This document shows, piece after piece, positions 1 to 10,399 of a stretch of DNA of 59,014 nt (position 1 is its first letter; every line of letters starts with the position of its first letter). The DNA is taken from assembly GCA_910577935.1 (NCBI GenBank), contig CAJTOT010000022.1:4274-63287 (forward strand), read 5' to 3'. A program made the translations under genes and the position numbers. The stretch is from an uncultured Hungatella sp. (GTDB lineage: Bacteria; Bacillota; Clostridia; Lachnospirales; Lachnospiraceae). A model generated the notes under the pieces. It worked only from the letters and a program-made list of their open reading frames with translations. It searched no databases and was not told where the DNA came from.

Positions 1-294
1 GGTCAGCTTATTGGGGTCGCAGATTACGCTGATATCTGGTTCCACCACGTTTTTGTCATCTTCTGAAAACAGTTTGACGGCAAAGGGGGCTGGGTAGACT
101 TTACAAGGTCCCTTTTTGGAACGGAGATAGTTTCCGATTTCCAGATGGAGGAAGGATAATATTTCCTGATGTATTCTACTGGGAGCCGCCATGTAATATA
201 TCTGGCCGTCAATCAGTTCTGCTCTGACATTTTCCGGCAGATTGTAATAGTCCTCTTCGGTATAGATATTTGCGTGGGCTAATGCTTCAGACAT
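1..294 (-). CDS. Uma2 family endonuclease-fold protein (3' part beyond window)
   Basis: The gene is read leftwards and runs off the window edge, so only the first 98 residues are seen. It starts at the ATG complementary to 292-294, behind a good AAAGGAGA ribosome site. The visible protein has the N-terminal pattern of the Uma2 (DUF820) family: an YTEEDYYNLPE opening, then ELIDGQIYYMAAPSRIHQ, then a VEPDISVICDP strand that normally supplies acidic residues of the PD-(D/E)XK-like nuclease core. Such genes are common, often in many copies and often in accessory DNA; the cellular role is generally unknown. The family call rests on these motifs. The second half of the catalytic core is outside the window, so activity cannot be judged. 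Confidence 0.8.
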   Translation of the reverse strand, partial: MSEALAHANIYTEEDYYNLPENVRAELIDGQIYYMAAPSRIHQEILSFLHLEIGNYLRSKKGPCKVYPAPFAVKLFSEDDKNVVEPDISVICDPNKLT

Positions 295-460
295 AAGATT
301 CTCCTTTCTGGGATAGTGTGCGGACTGGATGGGGGCATTGTCAGGCATGGGAGTCTGCGGGGATTGGTGTCACATATTGAGAAAGTCAGCGTGTGTTTCA
401 GTGCGAACAAGATATAATATGTACTTTCTTTCATGGTTATTGTATTCTGTTTTGATGTAG

Positions 461-688
461 TTATTCCGATGATGGCTGCTTAAAATCAACAATTAAATCA
501 TAGCCCATAGTAGCAAGTATTTTTTGCGCATCTTCAAAACTGAAATTCTTTTTATTAAGCATTTTAGTAAGTCCTTGTGGTTTTAAGCCGAGTTTGTCAG
601 CTACTTCTCTTTGGGTGGTTTTTGTTTCAAGCAATATCTTTTTTATTTCAATTAAGATTTGCTCATTGTTTTTAAAAATTACAGCCAT
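461..688 (-). CDS. Small XRE/Cro-type helix-turn-helix regulator
   Basis: This 75-residue protein is almost entirely one helix-turn-helix domain. The segment TQREVADKLGLKPQGLTKML is the two-helix DNA-reading unit, followed by a FEDAQKILATMGYDL helix as in short XRE-family proteins. It has its own promoter just upstream on the same strand, so it is probably expressed alone. It lies between a Uma2-type gene and integrase debris, which suggests it belongs to a mobile or formerly mobile segment. No partner toxin gene is adjacent, so an antitoxin role is not supported. The function beyond DNA binding is not known. Confidence 0.75.
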   Translation of the reverse strand: MAVIFKNNEQILIEIKKILLETKTTQREVADKLGLKPQGLTKMLNKKNFSFEDAQKILATMGYDLIVDFKQPSSE

Positions 689-718
689 TATGCGCCTCTC
701 TTTCTGGTTGATGACATT

Positions 719-747
719 ATTATAATGTTTAAAAGATTATTCGTCAA
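719..747 (-). promoter_or_regulatory. Promoter of the XRE gene
   Basis: On the minus strand TTGACG (complement of 742-747) and TATAAT (complement of 719-724) are separated by exactly 17 bases, and the gene starts about 30 bases downstream. This is a close match to the vegetative sigma-A consensus. Confidence 0.75.
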
Positions 748-812
748 TCTAAAAGGGATAGAAATAGCAAAAAATATATTATAAAATGGTTGACAAGCAA
801 CATGGCAGTTAA

Positions 813-839
813 GCCGTGAAGAACGGAACAGTTCACGGC
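813..839. repeat. Inverted repeat (8-bp stem) in gene-poor DNA
   Basis: GCCGTGAA at 813-820 is the exact reverse complement of TTCACGGC at 832-839, with 11 bases between. It lies in the stretch 690-1140, where I see no convincing gene. No T-run follows, so it is not a typical terminator. Its role is unknown; it may be a relic of a mobile element. Confidence 0.4.
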
Positions 840-1148
840 AGCGGACAGAGTGGCGTGTAAGACGGCAACTCGGCAAAATGTGCTGAAAATCAGACCGATG
901 CGGCAATGATGCAAAGTGCCGGCACTATTTGAAAAGGCTGACAGGGTGAGCCCACCACCGCATGATCCAGAGCAAAAGTCGGGAGATGAACAGGTACTAA
1001 GCGAGAGGACACAGCACTTTCCTTTGGATCTCAAGAAAGGGTCTGGCAGCCAACACAATCAAACTGTGCCGCAGCTTAATCTGTCCCGTTTTGGAGCTGG
1101 CGGTCGATTCTCGTATTTGCGTTGTGTACAGCGCTTAGAGTTGGATCG

Positions 1149-1325
1149 GCACGCATACTTCGGCATGCGGCCTGCACGCAGGCTGGCGGAGTCAGGCATT
1201 GAACCAAAAGTATTGCAGTACATTATGGGGCATGCCAACATATCTGTAACCACGGGCATATATACACATCTGAATTTTTCCCGGCTTCAGAGGCAATGGA
1301 AGAGGTGCAGGAGTATATAAGAATA
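1149..1325 (+). pseudogene. Degraded C-terminal end of a tyrosine recombinase (phage/ICE-type integrase)
   Basis: One frame reads RLAESGIEPKVLQYIMGHAN followed by ISVTTGIYTHLNF, which is the tail of a tyrosine integrase: the GHAN box with its histidine and the catalytic tyrosine in the IYTH segment. The expected preceding RH motif (RHAACT) is found just upstream only by changing frame, and the expected ending ASEAMEEVQEYIRI is found only by changing frame again near 1285. So at least two frameshifts separate pieces of one former gene, and the N-terminal three quarters are missing. Nothing recognisable fills 840-1140. It is a non-functional scar of a departed or decayed mobile element. No attachment site is evident. 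Confidence 0.7.
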
Positions 1326-1474
1326 GGACAAATTGTACCGCTGCCAGAAAAAGCCTGTCGGCGGTATTTTTTTTCACAAAAGGTACAGAAAAGGTACAAA
1401 ATAGAGGATTACCAAGGATAGACCGCAAAAGAGAGCCGCGTTTTACCGGAGGAATCAAGGCGTTTATAAATATT

Positions 1475-1501
1475 TTAGCACTCGCCTCTTGACAGTGCTA
1501 A
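1475..1501. promoter_or_regulatory. CIRCE operator (HrcA-binding site)
   Basis: TTAGCACTC (1475-1483), nine bases, then CAGTGCTAA (1493-1501) matches the CIRCE consensus TTAGCACTC-N9-GAGTGCTAA at 17 of 18 positions. It covers the -35 element of the clpB promoter, so HrcA bound here would block RNA polymerase directly. That HrcA binds CIRCE is established; regulation of this gene is inferred from the site. Confidence 0.85.
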
Positions 1502-1517
1502 CAATATGTGTTATATT
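1489..1517 (+). promoter_or_regulatory. clpB promoter
   Basis: TTGACA (1489-1494), a 17-base spacer and TATATT (1512-1517) form a strong sigma-A promoter. The -35 hexamer lies inside the CIRCE operator. The transcript would start near 1524, about 50 bases before the clpB start codon. Confidence 0.85.
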
Positions 1518-1572
1518 CCACATAGAACATGAAAAACGCCGCATTCTAGTTTGTTCCGAAGGAGGAATGATT

Positions 1573-4173
<2,601 letters not shown>

Positions 4174-4195
4174 TCGGTTGGGGGCGGAATCGGCA

Positions 4196-4268
4196 GCCGG
4201 GCAGGGGATGAACGCCCTGACATGGGTATCTTCTTGCCCGGCTATGCCGGACAAAAGCTGAGGCGTTC
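4196..4268 (+). ncRNA. Possible structured RNA with crossing helices (pseudoknot-like)
   Basis: GCCGGGCA (4196-4203) is the exact complement of TGCCCGGC (4235-4242), and GAACGCC (4210-4216) of GGCGTTC (4262-4268). The two helices interlock as an H-type pseudoknot would. A competing hairpin CCGGC-TAT-GCCGG is at 4238-4250. This lies in the gap between clpB and the pilus promoter, where no gene is seen. I match no known RNA class. Whether the region is a separate RNA, part of the clpB 3' end, or chance GC-rich pairing is open. Confidence 0.3.
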
Positions 4269-4277
4269 GCCCGATGC

Positions 4278-4334
4278 GGAATCTGGCATGAATATTGGCT
4301 TACAAGCTTGAGACTCAAATTCATGCCGGATTCC
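4278..4334. repeat. 16-bp inverted repeat downstream of clpB
   Basis: GGAATCTGGCATGAAT (4278-4293) pairs with ATTCATGCCGGATTCC (4319-4334) over 16 positions with one G-U pair. The 25-base loop contains the palindrome CAAGCTTG. There is no T-run on either side, so it is not an ordinary intrinsic terminator, although it could slow polymerase leaving clpB or protect a 3' end. Confidence 0.55.
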
Positions 4335-4392
4335 CAGCCCCTTGAACTGTTGCGAAATGTGTTATAAAATATGTCACAGGGCATTTCTGTTC

Positions 4393-4421
4393 TTGACAGG
4401 GCAGGAAAAGTCTGCTATACT
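4393..4421 (+). promoter_or_regulatory. Promoter of the pilus operon
   Basis: TTGACA (4393-4398), 17 bases, TATACT (4416-4421). The transcript would begin near 4428 and carry about 200 untranslated bases before the signal peptidase gene. No other promoter of this quality is seen before the pilin genes, so all five genes up to 14251 are probably read from here. Confidence 0.75.
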
Positions 4422-4569
4422 GTTTTTACAATTTCAGCAGGTGTCTCTCATCTGCAGGTTGTCTGGAATTTCTATATTCCTGTTGCAGCGGATCGCTGTG
4501 TATTCAAGCATTAGTTGTATGTACAAATCTATGTTGTCAGTCTGTCTTTATGTTCAGGAGGAAATGTCT

Positions 4570-4656
4570 ATGGATTCAAAAAATTGTCAGAATTATCGAA
4601 CTATTTATTCCCATGTAAAAATCGCTGATGGCGGAAAAAAGCGCTATGGCAGATAA
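4570..4656 (+). CDS. Possible 28-residue leader peptide overlapping the signal peptidase start
   Basis: An ATG at 4570 follows a perfect AGGAGG (4556-4561) at eight bases, the best ribosome site in the leader. It opens a 28-codon frame (MDSKNCQNYRTIYSHVKIAD then GGKKRYGR) that ends at 4656, running past the start of the signal peptidase gene in another frame. The signal peptidase gene has no comparable ribosome site of its own, so its translation may depend on ribosomes from this leader. The peptide resembles nothing I know. Translation is inferred from spacing only. Confidence 0.35.
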   Translation: MDSKNCQNYRTIYSHVKIADGGKKRYGR

Positions 4657-5422
4657 TCATTTGAGAAAGCTGAAACGCGGGGATCTGTTGGAACTGCTTA
4701 TGGTTCAGGGAAAGGAGAACGAGGATCTCAAGCGGGAGCTGGAAGCTGCGCGCCGGGAGTCTGGCGCCGGAGAGTTTCAGGGTCAGAGGAGGGAAGCCGG
4801 GAGAGAAAGCGGCGATTCGGAGGAAGATGAAACTGTTTTTCTGACTCATGAAGACTGTTTTCACGCTGATAAGATCTGTCTGAAAGAAGAACTGGAGCGG
4901 GAGAGGTACAGAAAGCTCTGTAAATCTGCGGCGCGGAGAGCTGTCTATGTCCTGATCACGGTGGCTGCATCCGCTGTCCTGGCAGCCACACTGCTGCTTC
5001 CGATACTGCGGATTTACGGAAATTCCATGTCTCCCACCTTGGGGGACGGGCATATCGTGGTGTCTCTCAGGTGGGCGGATTTAAAGCAAGGTGATATTGC
5101 CGCCTTTTATTCTAATAACAAGATTCTGGTAAAGAGGGTGATCGCCGGGCCGGGGGACTGGGTGGATATTGATGAATCCGGCGCAGTGTATGTAAATGGA
5201 GAAAAGCTGGAGGAGCCCTATGTGGCGGATCAGTCCAGGGGGGAGTGCAGCATCGCCCTGCCTTGTCAGGTGCCGGATAATAGATTTTTTCTCATGGGGG
5301 ATCACAGGAGCCTGTCGGTGGACTCCCGGAGCAGTGAGGTGGGCTGTGTGGAGGGGGAAAAGATTGTGGGAAAGCTGTTTTTCTGTGTGTGGCCGTTGGA
5401 GGAGATAGGCGTGGTGCGGTAA
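4628..5422 (+). CDS. lepB: Signal peptidase I with N-terminal cytoplasmic coiled coil
   Basis: Type I signal peptidases cut secretory signal peptides on the outer face of the membrane with a serine/lysine pair. Here the serine is S133 in GNSMSPTLGDG and the lysine is K169 in LVKRVIAG; the later boxes GDWVDID and GDHRSLSVDSR are also present. A single membrane segment spans about 105-127. The first 100 residues are a charged, helix-prone extension (KGENEDLKRELEAARRE) that ordinary enzymes of 170-190 residues lack. It is the first gene of the pilus operon, 39 bases before the tip adhesin, so it probably processes the pilins; pilus loci in Firmicutes often carry such an enzyme. The start could also be the ATG at 4646. 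Confidence 0.9.
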   Translation: MAEKSAMADNHLRKLKRGDLLELLMVQGKENEDLKRELEAARRESGAGEFQGQRREAGRESGDSEEDETVFLTHEDCFHADKICLKEELERERYRKLCKSAARRAVYVLITVAASAVLAATLLLPILRIYGNSMSPTLGDGHIVVSLRWADLKQGDIAAFYSNNKILVKRVIAGPGDWVDIDESGAVYVNGEKLEEPYVADQSRGECSIALPCQVPDNRFFLMGDHRSLSVDSRSSEVGCVEGEKIVGKLFFCVWPLEEIGVVR

Positions 5423-5461
5423 GGATTACCGGGTAAATGGGAAAGGAGAAGATGAGAGAGT

Positions 5462-8400
5462 ATGAAGGATAGATTTGCTTTTTATACGGCGAAGCTCAGG
5501 CGGCAGAGGCGCTGGAGAAGAATCGTGGGCGTGGCGGCGCTGATGGTGGCATTATGCACGGTGTACATGATGATGCTTCCGGCCATCACCATGGGGGCCA
5601 GAACATTCTGCGGAAAGGAAGAGCATACCCACAGTGAGGAATGTTGGTTTTGGCAGGAAGGCGGGGCAGCCACGCCTTCCGGCGCCGGCGCGGGAGCCGG
5701 GGGATCAGGAGCCGGAAGACCAGGAGTTGGGAACTCGGGAGCCGGGGGATCAGGAGTTGGGAGCTCAGGAGCCGGAGAATCAGGAGCCGAAGGAGCAGGA
5801 GACAGGGACGGGGCAGGGACTTCGTCGGACGGCAGCAGGAACAAGCGCACGGCGGGAGAGAGACGCGGTTTCCGGAGCACAGGAAGAAGCACTCCGGGGA
5901 ACGGTGACAGGGAGAAAAATCATGGGATGGTTCAGATATGCGGCGAGGAGGAGCACGTCCACTCCCTGATCTGCTATTCTGACCCGGAAGCGGATTTAGA
6001 GACAGAAGAGATCTGGAGACAGACAATCCCACCGCTGACAGGCGATCCTGGGGCGGATATGGTCCGTGTGGCAGAGAGTCAGATGAATTACCGGGAGAGC
6101 GCCAGGAATTATCAGGTGACCGGGACGGAACAGATTAAAGGGTGCAGCCGGTACGGGCAGTGGTACGGAGATGTTTACGGAGACTGGGGGACCATGTTTG
6201 TGTCTTTCTGCATGAATTATGCGGGAGTGGAGGAGGCGCCTGCTGCAAAGGACTATGCGGATCTGGTACAGGCCGTGAAGACAGGAAGCCTGAGGCGGTA
6301 CAGAGAAAAAGACTATGTGCCCGTTCCGGGGGATCTGGTGTTTTTGGAGAGCGGCAGAGACGAACCGGGGAGAGTGGGGATCATCCGGGAAGTAGTCATG
6401 GATGACCAGGGCAGCCCGGCGCGGCTCGTGACCATAGAAGGCGACGTGGATGACCAGGTGGACAGCCGAACTTATCAGGCGGGCTCGGAGGAGATTGCAG
6501 GGTACGGAGCAGTGTCGGAGCGCGGCGGGGAACAGGAAATAAAACTTGTCACATTGACAGCGGAGACGGAGAACGCGGTGATCACTGCCGTCTTTGAAGA
6601 GAGCTGCTTTCCGGAAGAGGTGAGTCTTCACGTGACGGCCCTCGAAGAGGACGACCCGGAGCTATCCAAAGTCAGGGAGAAGCTGATGCAGGAGGAGGAA
6701 AATCAGGGGCGGACCGTGACGGCGCTGCTGCCCTTTGACATCACGTTTCTTGATTCCAGGGGTTTTGAGACCGAGCCGTCGGGAGATATACGGATAGCGG
6801 TAGAGCTGAAGACGCCGGTGAATGATAAAGGGGAACCGGCGGACACGGCAGGCGCCGCTGCCGGCGGGACGGGGGATGATACACGTGCCGCCGCTGGGGC
6901 GGGGGATGGAGACAGGACGGCTGCTGGGAGCGCCGCTGCCGCCGGGGCGCGGAAGGAGGAGGGCGGAGGCGGAGAAGCGCCGGGGGAGCATGTATGGGAA
7001 TTGTTCCACATATCTTCGGAAGGCGAGGTGGAGAACCACAGCGGCAGAGACACGACGGCCATAGATGAGGACAGGGAGAACCGGCTTTACGGCGTCATTT
7101 TCCAAAGCGATTCCTTTTCCACATATGTTCTTGCGGCCAGGGGCAGACAGGCGGCAGAAGGGCCGTTGACAGTGAGAACCCTGAGGGAGCTGCAGAGTGC
7201 TTTTGAGGATTACCCGGCGGCTGTCATCGTGCTTGAGGAAGATATTTTTGTAGACGACCACACAGAGGGAATCATAACAGGAAAGCCCCTGATCCGCATA
7301 GAAGGCAGTGATAAAACTTATATTCTGTATCTGAACACACACAGGATTCTGGTGGATAAGGACAGGGTGTCTTTCATGGACATATCAGACGGCGCGTCCC
7401 TGACCATTCGGGACATGTATCAGGAGGACAGCGGGGATTCCGACGCAGACGGGGAGCCGGGAGGACTTTGGGGGACTGATATTGTGGAAGAACTGCCGCC
7501 GCTGCTCTATGAGGGCGGGGAGGCCATAGACATCGAGAAAAGCCAGGTGGGCATGATATGGGAGGAGACACAGGGGGCGGACCGGGCATATGGGACGGAG
7601 ACCGCGGACAGAACGGAGACCGCAGACAGGAGAGCCGGGGCGGATCGGGCATATGAAAAAGAAGGCGCATGGACATTTTACGCCGCAGAGATAACTTCTG
7701 CCAATGAGAGCACAGGCGAGACCAGGGAGAAGCTGGTCCGGTACACAGCCCAAAAGCCCGGCATGATCACCGTGAGAGGTGATGACGCCTACAGCGCGTT
7801 TTATATACAGAACGGCACGTTGACGCTGGAGAGCGGGGCCGTCGCCTACTGCAGCAACCGGGCCGTCAACATTCCGGTGGGGGCAAAGAACAGTGTTTTG
7901 AATCTGAGGGGAGGATACCTGTACGGCAATACCGCCGCTCCGGGGGATTACGGCGGCGGGGCGGTGATTGTGAGGAGCTATTCAGGGAAGATCAACCTGA
8001 CAGGCACCTGTGTGTTAAATAACCGGGCGGATATAGGGGGCGCCTTCTCCCTCTTGTATGACACCAGCCTTAACATGAGCGGAGGCTGCATCGCCGGCAA
8101 TCAGGCAGAGGGAGACGGCGGAGCCATCTATAAAAATTACGGCAACGACGACGGCAGCGGCTCCGGGTTGTTTTTTGACGGCGGATATGTGACCAACAAC
8201 CGGTCAGGGGGAAAAGGGGGAGCCGTCTACTGCGGATACAGCGGGGAGGATAATGTAAACAAGATAACCCTGAGGGAGGGCTGTCATTTTACCAACAATC
8301 TGGCGTGGAACAGCGGAGGGGCCATATATACTTATTTATACAGCAGGCTGGTCATGGAGGGAGGGTTTGTCGCCAGGAATCTGGCGGTGGAGCAAGAAGG

Positions 8401-10399
8401 CGGGGGAATTGCCGTCCAGACAGGGGAGGCGGTGTTTACGAAGGGGTGGGTCACAGGCAACCGGACAGATACCCATCAGCACTGGGGAGGCGGCGGAATC
8501 TTTATTTCCGACCACAGCCAGGCATATATGGAAAATGTTCTCGTGACAGAGAACACGGCAGGAGCCTTTGGAGGCGGTGTTGCCGGCTGCCCCACCAGCC
8601 GCGTCTACATTTCCGTGACAGACGGCATGGCCATGTACGACAACTACGGGGGCGCCCCAGGCAGGATGACAGAAGAAAACGGGGAAGACGAAGACAGAAA
8701 GAGGCTGAGGCAGCATCTGTCGCGAGATGGCTCCACCAAGAGACAGGACTATATTTATGCTTTTGGCAATGAGAAATTTCTTCAGAGCGGATATGATGAT
8801 TTCTTCTGCGCGCTCACCTGCAAGGTGGACTGCCAGATGCTGGGAGGCGGACTGGCAGGGTGGAGAGGGAGCGTGGACGGGCTGGTTGTAGAAAATCCCA
8901 CAGAGCCTCTGGAATGCGCCGCGCTCATGGGCCTGACCGCCCATCCTGCCGCGGAGGCCAGAAAAAAAGCCCAGAGCAGGGCGAAACTGTTTGTCAGCGG
9001 AAACAGCTCCTGGACTCATGCCGGAGGAATTCTCTGCAACGGATACCTGATCGCGGGAACTGTGGAGGAGCTGAATGTGCCGGATCGGATAGCCCTGGAA
9101 GGGAAGAAGGCGCTGGTGGATGCCGGGGGTGAAGGGGTTCTGCTGACAGAGGGGCAGTTCCAATTTGAGATATTTAACGAGAAGCTGGTGAGCCTGGGGA
9201 CATTTGGAAACAGAGCCGACGGCTCCATCGATTTTGATCTGATGTTAGGCGCGTCGAAGGAGGGAACCCTGGTCTACTACGTAAAAGAAGCCGGAGGGTC
9301 CGTGGGGGAGATTCTGCCTGACACCACGGTATATAAAATTAAGATGGAGGTTACGGAGACAGGTCCTATACCTATGACATCTCCTGAAGATCCAGGCAAA
9401 ATCTTAGACAAATATGTCTGCGCCATCACCGATGTGACACTCTTAAAGCGTCTGGACGGGAGGATGGAGGCGCCGGAAGAAGACGGCGGGTGGGAAACCG
9501 TGGAGGGGATGGTGTGGAAGAAAAATGAGGCAGAGCAGGGATATGACATATTGTATTTGAACGGCCGGGACAATATCAGCTTTACCAACCGAAGGATAGA
9601 GAAGGCAAGGGTGGCGGTCAGAAAAAAATGGGATACAGACGGGGACCCGCAGATTCTGCTGCCGGATAAGGTCAAGGTGGGACTGCTGAGGAACGGGGAA
9701 AAGTATGGCAGCGAGCAGGAACTGGGCGAGGCCAACGACTGGAGCTGCAGCTGGGAGGAGCTTCCTGTAAAAGATGAGGAGAACGGCAGGGCATTTTCCT
9801 ATTCTGTATATGAACAGCCGGTCCAGGGCTTTTACAGCGAGGTGACGATGGAAAAGGACACGGGATCGGAGGACTGTTTTAGGTTTACCATCACCAACAT
9901 ACCCGATGATAAGGTGAAATACCGGGCAGAAATCTACAAGGTCAGTGAGGCAAACGAAGATGTAAAACTCGGCAAGGCCCATTTCTGTCTGCTGGATAAT
10001 AAAAATCAGCCCCTGAAGTTTGAGGACACCGCGGAGGGCTATGTTTTCCCGGACGGGGCCGGGAGCGGTGAAAAATTTACCGACGACCTGGTGACAGATA
10101 CGCTGGGGACGCTGATTCTGAAAGATCTGCCGAAAGGGGAGTATATTCTGCGGGAGACTATCGCCCCGCCTGGATATGCCAGGGCAGAAGATCAGGAGCT
10201 GACGCTGGGCGCGGGAAACCAGGCAGACGGCGCCACGGTGAGATTAACCATAAAAGATCCCCTGTACAGCCTTCCTGAGACCGGCGGGGAGGGGAACAGG
10301 CGGTATCTGTCAGGAGGTCTGGTTTTGGCGGCAGGAAGTCTTTGGTACGGTGTGGAGAAAAGAAAAATTTTGAAAAACAGGTATAAGAGGAAGGTATGA
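5462..10399 (+). CDS. Pilus tip adhesin: giant LPXTG protein with pseudo-CHAP and beta-helix domains
   Basis: A 1645-residue surface protein. After a long, arginine-rich signal segment (1-48) come two CGxEEHxHSxxC motifs (C50 and C160), separated by a glycine/serine linker. Residues about 194-350 match the CHAP-type peptidase found in such proteins, but the usual YGDWC reads YGDWG (G243) and the usual histidine before VGI is R304, so it is probably inactive. About 570-1150 is a right-handed beta-helix with repeated GGA turns. Near 1380 a Cna_B-type domain starts, near 1486 a SpaA-like domain, then LPETG at 1604-1608, a hydrophobic stretch and basic tail for sortase. Its size and place before the backbone pilin indicate the tip subunit. 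Adhesion is inferred and no ligand can be named. Confidence 0.85.
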   Translation: MKDRFAFYTAKLRRQRRWRRIVGVAALMVALCTVYMMMLPAITMGARTFCGKEEHTHSEECWFWQEGGAATPSGAGAGAGGSGAGRPGVGNSGAGGSGVGSSGAGESGAEGAGDRDGAGTSSDGSRNKRTAGERRGFRSTGRSTPGNGDREKNHGMVQICGEEEHVHSLICYSDPEADLETEEIWRQTIPPLTGDPGADMVRVAESQMNYRESARNYQVTGTEQIKGCSRYGQWYGDVYGDWGTMFVSFCMNYAGVEEAPAAKDYADLVQAVKTGSLRRYREKDYVPVPGDLVFLESGRDEPGRVGIIREVVMDDQGSPARLVTIEGDVDDQVDSRTYQAGSEEIAGYGAVSERGGEQEIKLVTLTAETENAVITAVFEESCFPEEVSLHVTALEEDDPELSKVREKLMQEEENQGRTVTALLPFDITFLDSRGFETEPSGDIRIAVELKTPVNDKGEPADTAGAAAGGTGDDTRAAAGAGDGDRTAAGSAAAAGARKEEGGGGEAPGEHVWELFHISSEGEVENHSGRDTTAIDEDRENRLYGVIFQSDSFSTYVLAARGRQAAEGPLTVRTLRELQSAFEDYPAAVIVLEEDIFVDDHTEGIITGKPLIRIEGSDKTYILYLNTHRILVDKDRVSFMDISDGASLTIRDMYQEDSGDSDADGEPGGLWGTDIVEELPPLLYEGGEAIDIEKSQVGMIWEETQGADRAYGTETADRTETADRRAGADRAYEKEGAWTFYAAEITSANESTGETREKLVRYTAQKPGMITVRGDDAYSAFYIQNGTLTLESGAVAYCSNRAVNIPVGAKNSVLNLRGGYLYGNTAAPGDYGGGAVIVRSYSGKINLTGTCVLNNRADIGGAFSLLYDTSLNMSGGCIAGNQAEGDGGAIYKNYGNDDGSGSGLFFDGGYVTNNRSGGKGGAVYCGYSGEDNVNKITLREGCHFTNNLAWNSGGAIYTYLYSRLVMEGGFVARNLAVEQEGGGIAVQTGEAVFTKGWVTGNRTDTHQHWGGGGIFISDHSQAYMENVLVTENTAGAFGGGVAGCPTSRVYISVTDGMAMYDNYGGAPGRMTEENGEDEDRKRLRQHLSRDGSTKRQDYIYAFGNEKFLQSGYDDFFCALTCKVDCQMLGGGLAGWRGSVDGLVVENPTEPLECAALMGLTAHPAAEARKKAQSRAKLFVSGNSSWTHAGGILCNGYLIAGTVEELNVPDRIALEGKKALVDAGGEGVLLTEGQFQFEIFNEKLVSLGTFGNRADGSIDFDLMLGASKEGTLVYYVKEAGGSVGEILPDTTVYKIKMEVTETGPIPMTSPEDPGKILDKYVCAITDVTLLKRLDGRMEAPEEDGGWETVEGMVWKKNEAEQGYDILYLNGRDNISFTNRRIEKARVAVRKKWDTDGDPQILLPDKVKVGLLRNGEKYGSEQELGEANDWSCSWEELPVKDEENGRAFSYSVYEQPVQGFYSEVTMEKDTGSEDCFRFTITNIPDDKVKYRAEIYKVSEANEDVKLGKAHFCLLDNKNQPLKFEDTAEGYVFPDGAGSGEKFTDDLVTDTLGTLILKDLPKGEYILRETIAPPGYARAEDQELTLGAGNQADGATVRLTIKDPLYSLPETGGEGNRRYLSGGLVLAAGSLWYGVEKRKILKNRYKRKV
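5680..5800 (+). repeat. Degenerate GGAGCCGG-type repeats encoding a Gly/Ser linker
   Basis: This part of the tip gene is built from imperfect repeats of about 15 bases around GGAGCCGG and TCAGGAG, encoding alternating G, A, S and E. It joins the two His/Cys motifs. Such tracts often vary in length between strains by slipped replication. It is not a CRISPR array. Confidence 0.6.

Noticed and set aside
744..1058. Overlapping frames of about 70-130 codons in 690-1140
   Set aside because: No ribosome sites, no family resemblance, and the neighbouring integrase debris is frameshifted; the stretch is treated as gene-free.
1489..1572. Longer clpB starting at TTG 1489
   Set aside because: This TTG is the -35 hexamer of the promoter and lies in the CIRCE site; the ATG at 1573 has a proper ribosome site.
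4342..4569. 104-codon frame before the signal peptidase gene
   Set aside because: It begins upstream of the promoter and the early part has no coding character; only the last 28 codons, with their own ribosome site, are kept as a possible leader.
5680..5800. Short repeats that could suggest a CRISPR array
   Set aside because: The repeats are imperfect, without unique spacers, and lie within a coding frame.
5586..6032. Several 110-150 codon frames on both strands over the Gly/Ser linker of the tip gene
   Set aside because: They are by-products of the GGAGCCGG-type repeats; the long plus-strand frame explains the region.
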